DNA of 64,000 bases from Apostichopus japonicus. Its lineage: Eukaryota; Echinodermata; Holothuroidea; Aspidochirotida; Stichopodidae. This document shows, in pieces, positions 13,301 to 52,095 of the stretch. Position numbers and translations under genes: made by a program. The stretch is taken from assembly GCF_037975245.1 (NCBI RefSeq), contig NC_092564.1, positions 13,108,484 through 13,172,483 on the forward strand. Reading direction: 5' to 3'. The notes beneath the pieces are model-generated. The model was not told the DNA's origin. It did no database searches and saw only the letters and a program-made list of their open reading frames with translations. The first letter of the stretch is position 1. Each line of letters starts with the position of its first letter.

Positions 13301-13653
13301 ACCTAAAAAGTTGCTTCGAGTATTTTCATGCACCACTTATTAACACGGTGGATTTTAGTTACATCGTCGGCAAAGAAAGGTCAAATCTGCCATCTCCCTC
13401 CATGAACCAAAAAGACATATTTTTACACCTTTAAAAGGCACACATTGTTCTGATGGTGTCCAATAAAAGAAACTAAACAAACAAACCAATTTACACCAAA
13501 GCTATGGTGTTACATATGGTGTTACATACACCTAACATCACAACAATTCTTCCACATCTTCTCATCCATTCTCATCGCCTCTCGTTTGGTAACCAGGGAA
13601 CCATTTCGCTGTTTGTGGTGCACAGGGTAGTAAGATGGGAGGAAGTTGGTCCA

Positions 13654-16600
13654 TCATTCACGGTGAATTAATACAAATATTCCAAGACCGGCAAGAACAA
13701 AATACTGTGGAGAAACAAGAGACGATATTCAATGAATGTGAAAGAAGAGGCGAAGACCCTTCTCAGCCTTCTCCATTTCTATCTTAAACCTATGAATGAA
13801 TATGTCCCCTGCTTTCTGATATGTACACAAACTATGCTGCATGTCGACAAATTTTGCGGAATTTTTCACTGGTCACATTACGAGATAAATTAAGGCTATT
13901 TGAACCACTCTGACATTTGTCCAATACATCATTAAACAATCCTTTATGAAACTAGGATGGTCAAATTGATACATTTTTTTACAAGTTTCGAGCACTACTC
14001 CAATGACTCACTTTCACTTTTCTCCCTCTGGGGTTTGTCACATAGGTACAGTACGTTAATACAGATATGCTGTATGTTCATATACACTGAATATCTATTA
14101 ATATGTTGGTTCAAGTTCTTCATGCTCAAATTACTAGTCAAATTACCATACAGTAGGATTAACCTAAATCCTAAAAGTGACATGGGCTCAAAATCTGGCA
14201 ACATGATAGTTGCATGTTGGAACGGCAATCTTGAGAACCGCATTAGTGATATATATATAGGTAAGGATGCCTAAACTACTCTTTGTAGCACATGTAAGCA
14301 ATATGTTAACTACACAACCATGTAAGTATCAGTATTCTGGGAAAAGTTTGACTTAGGCCAGCAGTTACTACTGTTAGGATATTGTACATGTTTACTGTAT
14401 AGTGGAGTGTATAATTTGATAGTTTCTTAGATAGTTAACTTTCTGACTTAATATGGTCTCTTTGCAGTATTCAGCAAAACAATGTTGACACTGGACCATT
14501 AATCAAATTACACATTACTCACAGTGCAAAGTAAGTGATTTATTTTACTGGAGTTGTGCTTTACGCTGTCAAATATTAGTAATGAAATTACACATTACAC
14601 ACTGTGAGAAGTAATTGAATAGATTTTCATACATAACCATACACATTGCTGGCCAATTGTTAGGAGTTACGTGGGAGAGGTGGTGGAGGGGGGGAGTTCT
14701 TATAATTATCAAATCTCTTATGCAGGATTGATGTATAATTTTTATTGCAAAGTCATACACAGAGAAGCCCCAGGGACACTCCATATCTTGAACTTGGTCT
14801 AAACACATGAAACAAGAAACATGAAAGTTTTGTCTAAACATGGACCTTTTGTGATTGCACTTAACATTGTGTATGTAACCCTGGTGTCATGAATGACACA
14901 GTGGGTTTGTTGTTTTCACTTGCTAGTAGAAGCAGTTTCTGTCAATAGTGTAGATAGTTTTAATTAAAAAGAGTAAACAGATACTTCCTGCCTCTGCTGA
15001 GTATATTGCAGATTAGTGATGGTTATTTTACTTTCACAAAGCCTTTTTGTATGCATCCTTGCTACTTATCTCTCCTGAGATAAACTGAGCCTGCTAGACA
15101 ATAGCGCTTGTGGTTTATACCTGGGACAATAGTATTTAGAGAGTCAGTGTATTGGTGGGAAAGGGTTACAAAATAGCCCAGAGCTGGGGAAGGGAAGGCA
15201 CATTGTGACATGAATATTTATAAGGACTAATCCATCATGTAATTACTGATTGGTCATCTTATTAGTTGGTCAACAGGATCTTTGCTAGAAGTAACCAATA
15301 AGATGAGGGGAAGCCATGTGGCCCAGAGTTGTTGTCACTTGTTGTCACTTTGTATCTTGACTTAGTTAGAGTTTGTTTCTTCACCTGGAGAGAGCAAGGC
15401 TTCTCTTGCTTGATCTATTGTACTTATAATATTTTTATTAAAGGAAAAAGTGTTGTATAAATAGGGAGTTTTGAAGATGTTCATCATGTAAAATTATATT
15501 CTTAAATTATGATGAGAATGTCATATTAGTATCTTTGTGGCCACTGTTCTGGATCTTGCCGAGATGGTTACCATGGACTTTTCATATTTTACTTAATTGC
15601 TGTTCTTGGAGCCCACCTGTACTTTGTATTTACCTAAGGAACCGGATTCTACCCCACCGAGCTGTAGATGTCACTCTAAACTATTTTGTTAAATTGTCAT
15701 ACCATTTTGTAAATCGCTGGACTGCAGTATATTACCAAGTCTATTATGGAGCACACTGATGTACACCGGAACCTTAATTCGCGAAAATGAACTTTCCGCG
15801 TTGAAGCAAGAAAGCGAGCAGTTAGCGACAGCACCAGTGTAAAACCAGATAAGTTTAAGTATTCTTTTATTGTAACCTGCGTCATGGCCATAGACAATAA
15901 GTTTAAGTTTTCTAAGTTCTAAATGTTCAGTGTATAGTACAGTGCACACTGTAACCTTATTGTTATTATTGTCTTTATAACCTGTGCTGCATCTTGATGT
16001 ACAGTGTTCAGTACCACAGTAACCAGCATGTTATGTAACTGCAAGTATGCTTATTTAAGAGTTAATATCTAAGAGTGTGGTCGAGTTGACATATTTTGTA
16101 ATGTAAGATACTTTTTATTGTTTTGTGCCATTGATAGCCTTATAACGTCCCCATTTCCCACGATTGGAGGATTGAAAATATAAGTAGTTCATGGTACATT
16201 TCTTTGTGTTTTGTGTCTTTCATTGTAAACCTGTGTAGAACTGACTCAGCAGTTGTTTTGAATATCAGCATTGAACCATTCGGACATGGAGACAATTTTA
16301 TCCTGTCTTGAAGCCTAGGCCCACTTGAAACACATATTACTGACCCATTGTCCTAATTACCTTGACCGAAGGAAAGGAGGGGTTACATGTACTAAAACTG
16401 GTTGTTGCCTGGGCTGGTTGGCTTGACTCTCACACACGGAATTTTGGTTATGTTGGATGATAGTATAAAGCCACTGAAAGTTCTGCCCTATGTCCATTCA
16501 AGGATCAACCACACTGTAGCATGTACACATGATATCAAGTGAACAAGGCACACTTTTACCAATTTTTCAAGATAAAGTCAAATATTACCTTAAATTTAGG

Positions 16601-19600
16601 ATAATCGTTCATTAGGATTGTGACCATTCCTATGTAGGGTACATATCCTCTGGCTCTTCCGACCACGTCCTTTCTTTGTAACCATAGCTGTCCGGGTGCG
16701 TACAACCCCCTGTCGTCTACCATATTATTATCTCCTTTTGTAAGAAATTTGATGTCTCCATTCTCTCTGAAAAGATAATGGGAGGAGGAACAGAAAAGTC
16801 AAAACCACCTCTTTACATTGGATTTATGTAATCATCTAGATTATAGCGACAGTATTGGTGATGATACTAGTGATTAAAAGATCACACGCTGGCTTGAGCT
16901 GTGACAATATTTTATCTATTTAGTTTTGTCGTTTTCTGTTCTCAATCAAAATGAGTTTTGCTCCTGACTGAGCATTATCTCTCATCTATTTTGTTCTGGT
17001 TTAGATACTTGGACCTGCGTAATGCTTCAAAGTGTACTACCTAAAGGGTAAGCTTTGTAGATAAAATCCCCCTGATCCTCCTCCCCTTTGTTCCCCCTCC
17101 CCCCCCTTCCCCTTGATAGGAAAGTTTCCTGTCACATATATTAATTGCAGGAATGTTTTAGCAATATAATTTTCAAAATATTTTTCTTAAGAATAAGATG
17201 ATGCTAATTACAAAACTGAAATTGATTTTCTTGCAATAATGAACCAAAAAGTAAAACACAAGGCTACATTAACGATATTAAATTTCTTACATCTTTGAGG
17301 AAATAACAAAAAGGAATAACCCTGCAGCCTACAACAATATCTTCCCAGCTAGCCAAAGAACAGATTTTGACATGCACACCAGTTTATGGTATAAACTTCT
17401 TTTACTTTAATTCTGAGAACAAAGTCTGCAACAAAAAACTTTTCAGAGTAGCAAATGGAAACTTTGAAACATTTGATGATGGTTCAAAGGTCATTCCATC
17501 AGCTGTACTTACTTTTCATGCAATCTTAGAACTCTGTGGACAATTGGTATATCTCTTCCTTCAATTTTAAAAACAACAATTTCTCCGACACGAATAGGAT
17601 CGTCCTGATAATTGGTAAGAAATAAAAGGTCGCCTCTGTAAAATGCTGGTTCCATACTTCCACTGTAGAGAAGAGAGAGGGGGAAGAAATATCAGAATAT
17701 TGCATTTATTAAATGTTATGCAAACTTGGAGGGATAGGAATTGGGTGTGAGTGGAAGAGAAAGAAGAAACAGAAATAACACATTTTGGTTCGGATTCAAG
17801 CTAGATATTACATCATCAAATGCAATTTGTATATAATAACTAAAATTGACATTAATAACCTATTCCCAAAACTTAACAAAATTTGCCAAAGCAAGAAAGA
17901 TATATATTCGGAACAGTTTGAGCTGCTGTACAAATGTGAAGCAGTTTCGTACATATATACACCAAATACCATTTTACAAACGGAAATATTTCTGATAGTA
18001 CTGCAGTCTGAAGTAAGGCAGTTTTAAAAATGATCGAATTTCCCTGTTCCAGTACATCCACAACAATGTAACATTAAGTTAGTTCATGTCAATTTTAATG
18101 TAATACTAATATAAACTAAGAGATTTCAAATCAATTTATGGCTTCCTTTACAAAAAATTATACAGTCTTATTGTTCAACATCAGCTTTTTTGCTATATTA
18201 AAAAAAACATTAAAAAACCCCCAAAAAGAATTGAATATGGTATACATGTAGACTGGTACTCCTTTTGTTTCTTACATAGAGAGCTCTCAGTGGGCTATGT
18301 CCTGAGCATATAGTATGTGGTTGAATATTATTGAGAATCATGCTTGATATAAAAACCTTTTCAATATATTGGAATATCCAATGAAACAAAATACAATGAC
18401 ATATTGGTAAAGTACCTTAGAACAACAACAATAGGACTTTCACTTGCTGTGACCACCATAAGGCCTTTCCATATCATCAGAGCAGAAGATACTATCATTC
18501 CAAAATTTAGAACTTGATAGAAAAGCTGTAAAATGAAAGAAAAAGCAGACATTAATATGAAAGTTACCAACTGGCAAAATGTTATAAGGTCAAAGGCCAA
18601 TGTCTAGTCTTTAATTTATCAGATATCTATTGAGAGAAAGGAGTAAAGTTCTTTACCACATGGCTCAAATGATATGGAATTGAATTTTCTGTAGAGTTAG
18701 ATGCCAACACACTGGCGTTGTGTCCTAGCTTATATCAACAGTAGTAGACCTTTATTTGTATGGGCCAGAAAAGTTGTTTTCTCAACTTTAAAAGCAGCCT
18801 GTAGGTCAAACTTATATAAGCACAGTAGCCTAGATAGAGGCTAGTGCTACTAGCTCCATTTAGGCTAAGGGTGACTACATGTCCCCAATTGTCGGGTCAG
18901 TCCACAATTCTAATGTTTCATCCCTGATTAACAAAGTGTCCCAGAAAATGTCCATGATTTAATAAGAAGTCCCTTAAAGTTTAAAATACAATGTTCATTT
19001 TATTCACAACAGATTAAGAAACATTGCAAAGTCCACCTTCCTGCCTGTTATACCTTAACTACACAACATGAAACAACCGAAGATGTACACAACTATCTTG
19101 TACAGACGATCCCAGAGATCTAACCAAGAACTACTATAATGTGGGGTAGCCCTTTCCTGCTATATTTGCGTAGTAATGTACCAGCATGACAGTGTTTCCC
19201 TCAACATAGAAGTTGTGTTACTCCTGTGCTGACCTATAGGCCTCCTCTTGATAATGTGTTCTATCAGACTAGCACTTTCTTCTCAAAGAGGAGGGGGGCA
19301 TCCCTTGCCCTTAGACTCCTTCCCCAGGCCACATTCAACATTTTGTCCCACGTTCCTATATAAAAAATATAGTCACCTTAATTTAGGCTTAAGTTCTAAA
19401 ATGGGTGCTCATTTCAAATACAGGCACAAATTGAACCATATCAAGATACAATATGGGAATCACACACATAAGAGCCAAAGGCAATAGGTAAAGACTTGCA
19501 ACATATGGTTGCCTTAGAAGTGAGAGTTATAGGCATATCATTGTGTGTATTAATAACTAGCTAAGTATACTGCTATATTCTATTACTTTGGAGTGGTAAT

Positions 19601-20381
19601 TCATTGAAGCAAATTCTTTGCCTTGAAGTGCAAAAATAGTTTTCAACTTGATATTGCAAGCTATTCTGGACAATCATATCACTTTCATATTTGTTCATAA
19701 TTTACATGACATGCTGATCAGGAAGATAACTTATAATATTGCTTATAATGCTACCTTGCATGCCTTAATGTTAACTACTGTATAACATAACGATGCCCAC
19801 ATCAACTAAAATCATTTTGTGCTTGTTAGTTACAAATACCATTGTTCAGATTGATTTTGAAAATGCTGGTTAGCTGGTAATATGATTCATACAACATTTT
19901 GGCTGATAGAAATACTACCAGCCTATGTAGCACAATAGCCTATACATATATTTTTTCAATTCAAATTAATTTTTCATATGCTTTACAGTAATACATGACA
20001 AAATGATACGGGACTGGTTTTAGTTACACATATGATGGTCACTATAAAATAAGAAGAATAATTTTCAAAGGTAGTGACCACAAATATCGACAAAATGATT
20101 TCCACGACTCTTGATTCATACAATACTGCATTGTGTAAGCTATTCCAACCCTAACACTAGGGTTGGAACCTAACAACACGTCAGCCTATGCAGAACCGTA
20201 GCAGACTACGTCTAACCGGCATAAGCAAACGCGAGAGTATACCTAGGCTAAGCCCACATTACAACCGAAACCTTTGTTTTAGGGCTGTTTATTCATGACA
20301 GTTTTACAGATATGAAGTAAAGTTGTATACCTGACGCTTATTCATTCGTCTGACTTCATCCAAGAAGTCTAACGACGCCAT
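13654..20381 (-). CDS. SEC11A: SEC11A, signal peptidase complex catalytic subunit
   Basis: SEC11 is the serine protease of the ER signal peptidase complex. It removes signal peptides from secretory and membrane proteins as they emerge from the translocon. Five exons on the minus strand: 20381-20331, 18525-18416, 17662-17513, 16766-16589 and 13704-13654 (TGA). They total 540 nt, or 179 aa, the length of human SEC11A. The start is the ATG opening [17 protein letters not shown]. One membrane segment follows at about residues 18-40. The active site is intact: Ser56 in SGSMEP, His96 in IPIVHRV, and Asp116/Asp121/Asp122 in [11 protein letters not shown]. The C-terminus ends in FVLIHRE, as in the family. 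It is a type II, S26B-family protein with no truncation. It diverges from TIMELESS across a short promoter region and converges on ZWILCH. Vertebrates have SEC11A and SEC11C paralogues, so the symbol marks the closer-looking type. Confidence 0.97.
14874..16387 (+). mobile_element. Probable solo LTR in SEC11A intron 4
   Basis: A 1514-bp segment begins TGTAACCC and ends GGGTTACA, the 8-bp inverted ends typical of LTRs (TG...CA). It is flanked on both sides by the same four bases, TGTA (14870-14873 and 16388-16391), as expected for a retroviral-type integration duplication. A TATAAATAG at 15456-15464 in the plus direction could be the LTR promoter. No gag-pol or primer-binding site is adjacent, so this would be a solo LTR left by recombination. 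It is inserted antisense to SEC11A. The call rests on ends and TSD only; a 4-bp TSD can occur by chance. Confidence 0.55.
20143..20168. repeat. Perfect 11-bp stem-loop in SEC11A intron 1
   Basis: TTCCAACCCTA (20143-20153) and TAGGGTTGGAA (20158-20168) are perfect complements around a 4-nt loop. It is about 160 bp inside SEC11A intron 1. Function unknown. Confidence 0.5.
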
Positions 20382-20830
20382 AGTGGATCTGATGTTGGAT
20401 TTGACGGTGTTAGAACGAGAAGAAACGGGACAGCTGCTTCGTAGCGTTATCCTAGGCAGCTAATAATTTGCAGTTTCTACCATATACAGTACGTATAAGC
20501 CACATGAATCTTGGCGTACGTCGCGTTTTGACTGGGATATTGACAAATAGCGCCGTCCTTTTTTTTGTGATTTGACTTTTTGCGGGAAAGTTTAGTTCGC
20601 GAAACTAGGCTAGCTTAAATACCCGACGAAACCGAATTCAGATTTAATGCTAGCCCGATGTGGAAAATTTCCGCATAGACCTCGCTGAAAATTAGTAGAT
20701 AACGACCCAATTTAATAGGGTTAGCTCTTGGCCAGGTTCTTTCCGAGTGGGTATTGTTAGAGCTGGACAACTTGGAGTTAAAAGTGTGATACATTTGAGG
20801 TCTGTATACAGTATTAACAGTATTGGGGCT
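20382..20830. promoter_or_regulatory. SEC11A-TIMELESS bidirectional promoter region with E2F-like sites
   Basis: The two genes are head to head. SEC11A starts at 20381 on the minus strand. The TIMELESS start codon at 21788 lies 24 bases inside an exon preceded by a good acceptor (TCTTTCTTTACAG, ending 21763), which implies a non-coding TIMELESS first exon further upstream. That leaves a short shared interval. It is richer in CG dinucleotides than its surroundings. It contains GCGGGAAA at 20582-20589, the reverse complement of the E2F consensus TTTCCCGC. It also has a palindromic TTCGCGAA at 20596-20603 and an AGCGCC at 20549-20554. E2F control suits TIMELESS, an S-phase gene. Transcription start sites were not seen directly. 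Confidence 0.55.
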
Positions 20831-21763
20831 AAACCTACCGTGGCGTTAGGCTGATGTAGGCTTATTGTTAGCCAAGAAACCTAACCGAAGTGACTGCAGA
20901 ATTGAAAGTGTTTGTATTCAATTGCTGAGTGAACAAGATACAGTTTGAGCACTGGTAGTTACGGGTTAAGGCTATAAAGAATAAGAATATAACAAATGAA
21001 TAGACCCACAGTAGCAGTCATGATATTTAATGCAAGACCACACAAATGCAAACCATCACTGGGCATCAGTTTCACCTTTTTTTGTCAAAATCTCAGTTAG
21101 GCTAATCAGAAAGAAATACTTAACCTAGCCACCAAACAAAATAGGCTTATTGATTTATATAACATTTCCTGAAATTTTATAAAACTCTGTCCAGAGGAAA
21201 ATAGAAACACACAAGCTCAGTAAATCCAAAATTTTCAACTTACAAATTGCCAAAGCTGCTGACTGGTACTGTGGTAGGCCTAGCCAAGAGCCTACAAAAA
21301 TCATCCGTATTCAATGTCACCGGTGAGACAAGAAACTGACACACTATTTCTTGTAATTGAAATGATGAATGGAACTTTAAATGCTTACACAACTAATCAA
21401 TATTTCACAAACTGACCAACAATATGGGATATAAATAATGTGATTCAGTCAGACAATAAACTAGTAAACTTGAGCTCTTTATTGCTGTTACTTGTTAGAA
21501 TACCACATGCTACTTAGTGTAGTCATTTTTGGAGTATTCACTTTGCGCCAAATGCAATGGTTATACAACTAGAGAAATTACACTGTCAAAATTTAATGAC
21601 CAATTTCAGTTTCAGTGATTGAAATACGTATACATATGGTTAGCAAACAAAACTTAGGCCTAATTTGATATTCCTAGGAAGTTCAGTAAATCATTCTTTT
21701 ACTAAATTTTGAAGTTATTACAGTTCCCTGCTTTAACCATTAGAATGAAATCTTTCTTTACAG
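20831..21763. other. Inferred TIMELESS 5'UTR intron
   Basis: About 930 bp without a supported coding exon, ending in a clear acceptor at 21763. It is interpreted as the intron between a non-coding first exon and the exon holding the start codon. Nothing else was recognised in it. Confidence 0.4.
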
Positions 21764-21787
21764 CTGTGGTGATAATACTGATTCAAC

Positions 21788-47793
<26,006 letters not shown>

Positions 47794-47834
47794 TCCGTAG
47801 AATTATGTTAGTTTGATAATTAATGTGTGATTAA

Positions 47835-47873
47835 AATAAAAACCAGGAGGGAAATATTCGAAGCAGGAATAAA
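47835..47873 (+). terminator. TIMELESS poly(A) signals
   Basis: Two AATAAA hexamers, at 47835-47840 and 47868-47873, lie 42 and 75 bases after the TIMELESS stop codon. They imply a very short 3'UTR and two possible cleavage sites. Confidence 0.7.
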
Positions 47874-50800
47874 GTATTATTCTAAAATATATTCCAATCT
47901 CCTTTTTCATACCAAAAAACTAAACTTTGAAGCAAATTTGAGAACTGTCTGGTGAGAATTATTATGATAGACATAAACACAGAAATTGATTTACATTTCT
48001 TGATTTTCAAGATAAATCTGACAAGAGTCGAAGAAAGCGACAGGAAGGGTATTTTGAACGGTTTATTGCTAGTGTTCGGAGAAACTTTCATAATTTTCAT
48101 TAACATGAAGTGACCTTTGACCTATCACTTTTTCAATGTTTTCTTTGGGGATGAATCGTTTAATGAGAAATCTGTTCATATGTGTACAATAGCAACCGGT
48201 TAAAGATATTAAAAGATGACGTAATGAAGCTGCTTTTGATTCAGATATTGTTGAGCTGGTCTTCATCAGGTTTAGGTCTAAACTGGTACAAAACAGATCT
48301 GATTCTGATCAGATAGTGTTTAACAGCATCACATAAAGGGAATTTAAAACTGGTTCATATCAGAAGGTATTGATATGGTTCAGAGACCAGAATTTATTCA
48401 CATAACACTAGATAAAACTTAAAGGTCTGCACAGTTGAAACTTCAAGGGCAATGCTCCAAATATGTTTTTGTTTCAGTTACTCTGGATAAACAGAGGTTA
48501 ACTCTACACCACCACATATGGTTTTACAAAGTCACTCGTAACATCGTAGGTAGCCACAAGGTGGTCTTAAATCGTCACGCATGTACGTGTTTAAATCAAT
48601 ACGGTGCTGTATCACAAAATGATGGACAGGTGTGTTTGAGTATCACCAAATCCAAAAATACATAACAAATTTTCTTTGAAAGAGATTCACATGGAGTAAC
48701 TGAAAGTTCTTTAAAATATCTGAAGGGACAGGTGCTTGCAAGATAATTTGGACTTATGACCAACCATCAGACAACAAGTTTATCGGTTCCTTTGTAACAT
48801 TTCAATAGTCAATACTATGTTTATTCTTTCACATCAGATCTGGAAGAATTGATGTGATATTCCAATGTGTAGACCCTGGGTCTACTGTGGAGAGGTAACA
48901 CACCTTTCCAGTATGTTTCCAAAGAATATACACTTGTTTTGGTCTCAAATCGAATGTTGAAATTGATTACAAACATTGACCAAGTTGAATTTTTTAACTT
49001 TTGTTATCCGTTGTTAATTTAAGCCTGATAACAATGTTTTGACAGGTTGATCAAATTCCGTGAACCAAGTGTGTTCACTGTTACAGTAAGGTCTTGACTG
49101 AAGAGTTGAAGCCATCCTCAACTTTGCCTTAAAGGAGATTTCAATTGCCAATAATTTGACATGTTTCCAAAGAATATATTTACAAACAAAATACGGCTGA
49201 ACTTTGGCAAAAGTTTGCACAAATTAGTGAGATCCTTAAAAGTATTTATAATTCTTGAACCTTTCTTGCAAGTGACCAATAATACATGGAACAAACTGCA
49301 TTGTTTGCATATTAAATTGAGAGTTGATGGTTTATAGCAGGTCTGCCTTATCACACTAAATGTTACCATGGAATGACGAATATATACCTTTATCACAGTG
49401 ATGAACATTTTTAGTCAATTTGACTTTGTGCCTTATGTTTGTAGTTACACCAATCTTACTCAAGCAGAACCCTATCCCCCTCCCCCCCCCCCCCGCCAAG
49501 TCCATTAGCAGCACTTCCATTTGACCCAGCAATTCTTTGTTTTGAAACTCCGGGAGAATACCAGATTTTATTTTTAAACTGAAGGGTTTTTTGTTACCTG
49601 AATGTGTAACAGAGGAAGGAAAGTCAAAAGGTTGCGATACCAAAACTAATACCAGCGTTTAACCTGCCTAACCTTTGCCAATTTGCAAAACAACCAACTG
49701 GGCTGCCAGTGTAAGTAATGTTTCACTCTTGCAACAGATCATCAGAAAATATCATTGTTTACAATAAATGGGGGGATACCATAATTTGAATCTTTTGGCC
49801 CGACAAACTACTAAACAGCCAGTACAAATTACGTTCCTGCTTAACGTCTCGTTATTATTATGTTTGCTTCTTTGCCTGATCCTTGGAGCTTAGTAAATCC
49901 CAAGCCCTTCAAGCCCCTAATATTGCTTTAAGATATGCTTGCTTGCCTCATTGGAAGACAGGGCCCTGCACTTAGATGTCTGTGCGTAGGCTATATCAAA
50001 GTTAGAGAGCTTGACGTCTCCAAGACTGCCGGAAAGACAGACTAAAAGTGAATCAGGACCTAAGTGTTAAAAAGACAGATGAGACAATAGCCAAAGCAGT
50101 TTCTTAACAGTAGCCTATTGTTGGTTTCAGCTGTGTGATTCACAGCAAATTAATCAAGGAATAGATCAAACGTGCAATAATTGGGTGCAGCTTATAGTGC
50201 GCCTATCTTATCAAAATTTTAATTAGTATTCATAACTTAATTGTAGGTCGCAACAAAGTGTTAGAAAAAAGTAATAATAAAATGATAATGTAAACCAAAA
50301 TGAAAACGACGTGACCCTAATCCATTCTGGGACACAGTGTACTTCTGCAAGTGATAACAAAGGACGGATGTTTGAATTTGCACTATCCAGAAGGTAACGA
50401 TTTTTTTTTAAATTTAACCTCATGTTCAAAAGTGTCGAAGTGTGTAACATGCGCAAACATGATGAAGTATGATACGAAGGGGAAAAAACAAGTCCCTGGA
50501 CCAAATTTTGTTTCCTTATGAAAGTTCTGCCACGTGCATTGTTATTCCGACGTAGATAATTCGCTTCTTAAGGAATACAAAAACTATTCCACACAGAGAA
50601 CGGCCTCGGATTTCCTGTAACTCGACCTGTTCTAGATGGCTCTACTGCTCTAGCATGGTATAAATATTACTTTGGAGGTATATCTAATCTTATTCAGTGA
50701 CTATAAGCCGTTTTCTAGGGTGCCACAAGGGGATACAGTAGCCAACCAGATAGTAGCGGGGCACTCCTATACGCCGCTATATCTGAGTTGCGACCCAAGG

Positions 50801-50986
50801 GCCATACACCCTTCTGTATAAACTCTTGGATACACCGTTGGCCTTTTCCTAAACTTTCATGCACCTACCGAAATTAGCCGGAAGAGACCCCTCCCCACCA
50901 CCACCACTCCTCCCCTCACACACACACAAACACAAATTGCGTACACGTTATTGTCGTTGGACTGTTAGGCTTATAGGGAGAGATAT
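47874..50986. other. Intergenic DNA downstream of TIMELESS
   Basis: About 3.1 kb with no supported exon. ORFs below 100 codons on both strands show no family features. A poly-C tract lies at about 49479-49495. Confidence 0.5.
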
Positions 50987-50994
50987 GTCAACAC

Positions 50995-52087
50995 CAGGCG
51001 CGGCGGAACGGAAAAATTATTGGGGGGGGGGGGCTAATGTGTGGAGACTATCTAAGCGGAGCGCCACCATCGGTTGGCGCGGGGCGTACAAGAAAATTGT
51101 GGGTTATTTCAAACCCCCAGATGGCCGGAAACGACACTTCCCGTGTGTTTTATGCTGCGAATACCTAGCCCTAAAATATGGGTCTCAAGTCTGCAATTTC
51201 TCAGTAAAAGTCTGTAAAAACATTGTAATTTGTATATTCGATGGTGTTTTAAGAGAGTAGCTATTATACTCGTAGTGTACTCGCAAAGACGTTTTTGAGT
51301 GTAGTAAGGGCAGTGGCGGAGCTAGAGGTATTGGTCGGGGGGGGGGGCAAGAATGGTCTGTAGGGGCGCTTTCGACACTATCTAAGCGGAGCGCCACCAC
51401 AGGTTGGCGCGGAGCGTACAGAAAAATTTTGAGTAAAGATACTCCCTAGATTGCAGGAAATGACCCTTTCCGGGCCTTGCTAATTTGCAGATAAACGGAG
51501 AATAAATAGGTGTCGTCACCATTTTGTCGGAAAATTACACCAACAGAATATGACAAATGTCAAAAGGTATATGAGAGCGCAATAAAATAGTCAATAATAG
51601 CGAATAAGTAAAAAGTATAGTGAAAAGCTGAAACGGGCGCCAGCAGTCCATTTGAGTCTGTCAGGGGGGGGGGGGGGGCATCCGCCCCTGACTGTATATA
51701 TGGACGCTCCGCCATTAAGTAAGGGTATGTTGGAGAACTGGCTGAAATGAGGCAAGTCATTGGCCTAAGACGAAGTTGTGTTACGCTTACTGGTACTCAC
51801 ACTCACTGCTTCCACTTTTCACGGGGCGTGAAGACGCGGTTGGGGTGACAATGTGGTCTATAGCCAGGGGACGGGCCGAGGGTCCCCCAGCAATTACTAA
51901 AATTATTACACCTATATAGTATACGTGTGCATCGGACAGATCGACAAGTATGCATTGAAAAATGGGCAGATGCACGTTTCGGAGCCTTGGTAAATATTGG
52001 GGGGGCTTATCATGCATTTGCCCCCTCAACTTTTTCATTGGGGGGACGAGCCCCCTCCCCCAAGCCCCCCCGGTTCCGCCGCCACTG
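50995..52087. mobile_element. hAT-like non-autonomous element A (outer)
   Basis: A 1093-bp element begins CAGGCGCGGCGGAAC and ends GTTCCGCCGCCACTG; the ends are imperfect inverted repeats. It is flanked by a perfect 8-bp target duplication, GTCAACAC, at 50987-50994 and 52088-52095. Eight-base TSDs and CA[G]..GGCGG-type ends fit the hAT superfamily. G-runs follow the left end and C-runs precede the right end. It contains the family's internal motif CTAAGCGGAGCGCCACC at about 51053 and a second element (B) nested at 51311. No transposase is visible, so it depended on one supplied elsewhere. Confidence 0.8.
51311..51717. mobile_element. hAT-like non-autonomous element B, nested in A
   Basis: A 407-bp element starting CAGTGGCGGAGC and ending GCTCCGCCATTA, so the inverted ends share TGGCGGAGC with mutated outer bases on the right. 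An 8-bp duplication, AGTAAGGG, flanks it at 51303-51310 and 51718-51725. It carries its own copy of CTAAGCGGAGCGCCACC at about 51384 and a long G-run near 51664. It must have inserted after element A. Confidence 0.72.
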
Positions 52088-52095
52088 GTCAACAC

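Larger units (their letters stand above)
8712..13653. other. Convergent intergenic / 3'UTR DNA between ZWILCH and SEC11A
   Basis: About 4.9 kb with no supported coding exon. Short ORFs here have no recognisable similarity and unremarkable composition. An AATAAA at 9918-9923 on the plus strand and a TTTATT (AATAAA on minus) at 10166-10171 could be the poly(A) signals of the two convergent genes, about 250 bp apart. That would give ZWILCH a 1.2-kb and SEC11A a 3.5-kb 3'UTR. This is inference only. An AT-rich patch lies at about 8978-9030. Confidence 0.5.

Noticed and set aside
15535-15759. 74-codon ORF within the LTR-like block
   Set aside because: Inside a probable LTR, with no retroviral protein motif.
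49356-49643. Poly-C/poly-G tracts with surrounding ORFs (also near 36425, 38430, 38783, 53400, 55130, 56790, 59290, 60660)
   Set aside because: Short mononucleotide runs are scattered widely here, and the ORFs crossing them are low-complexity.
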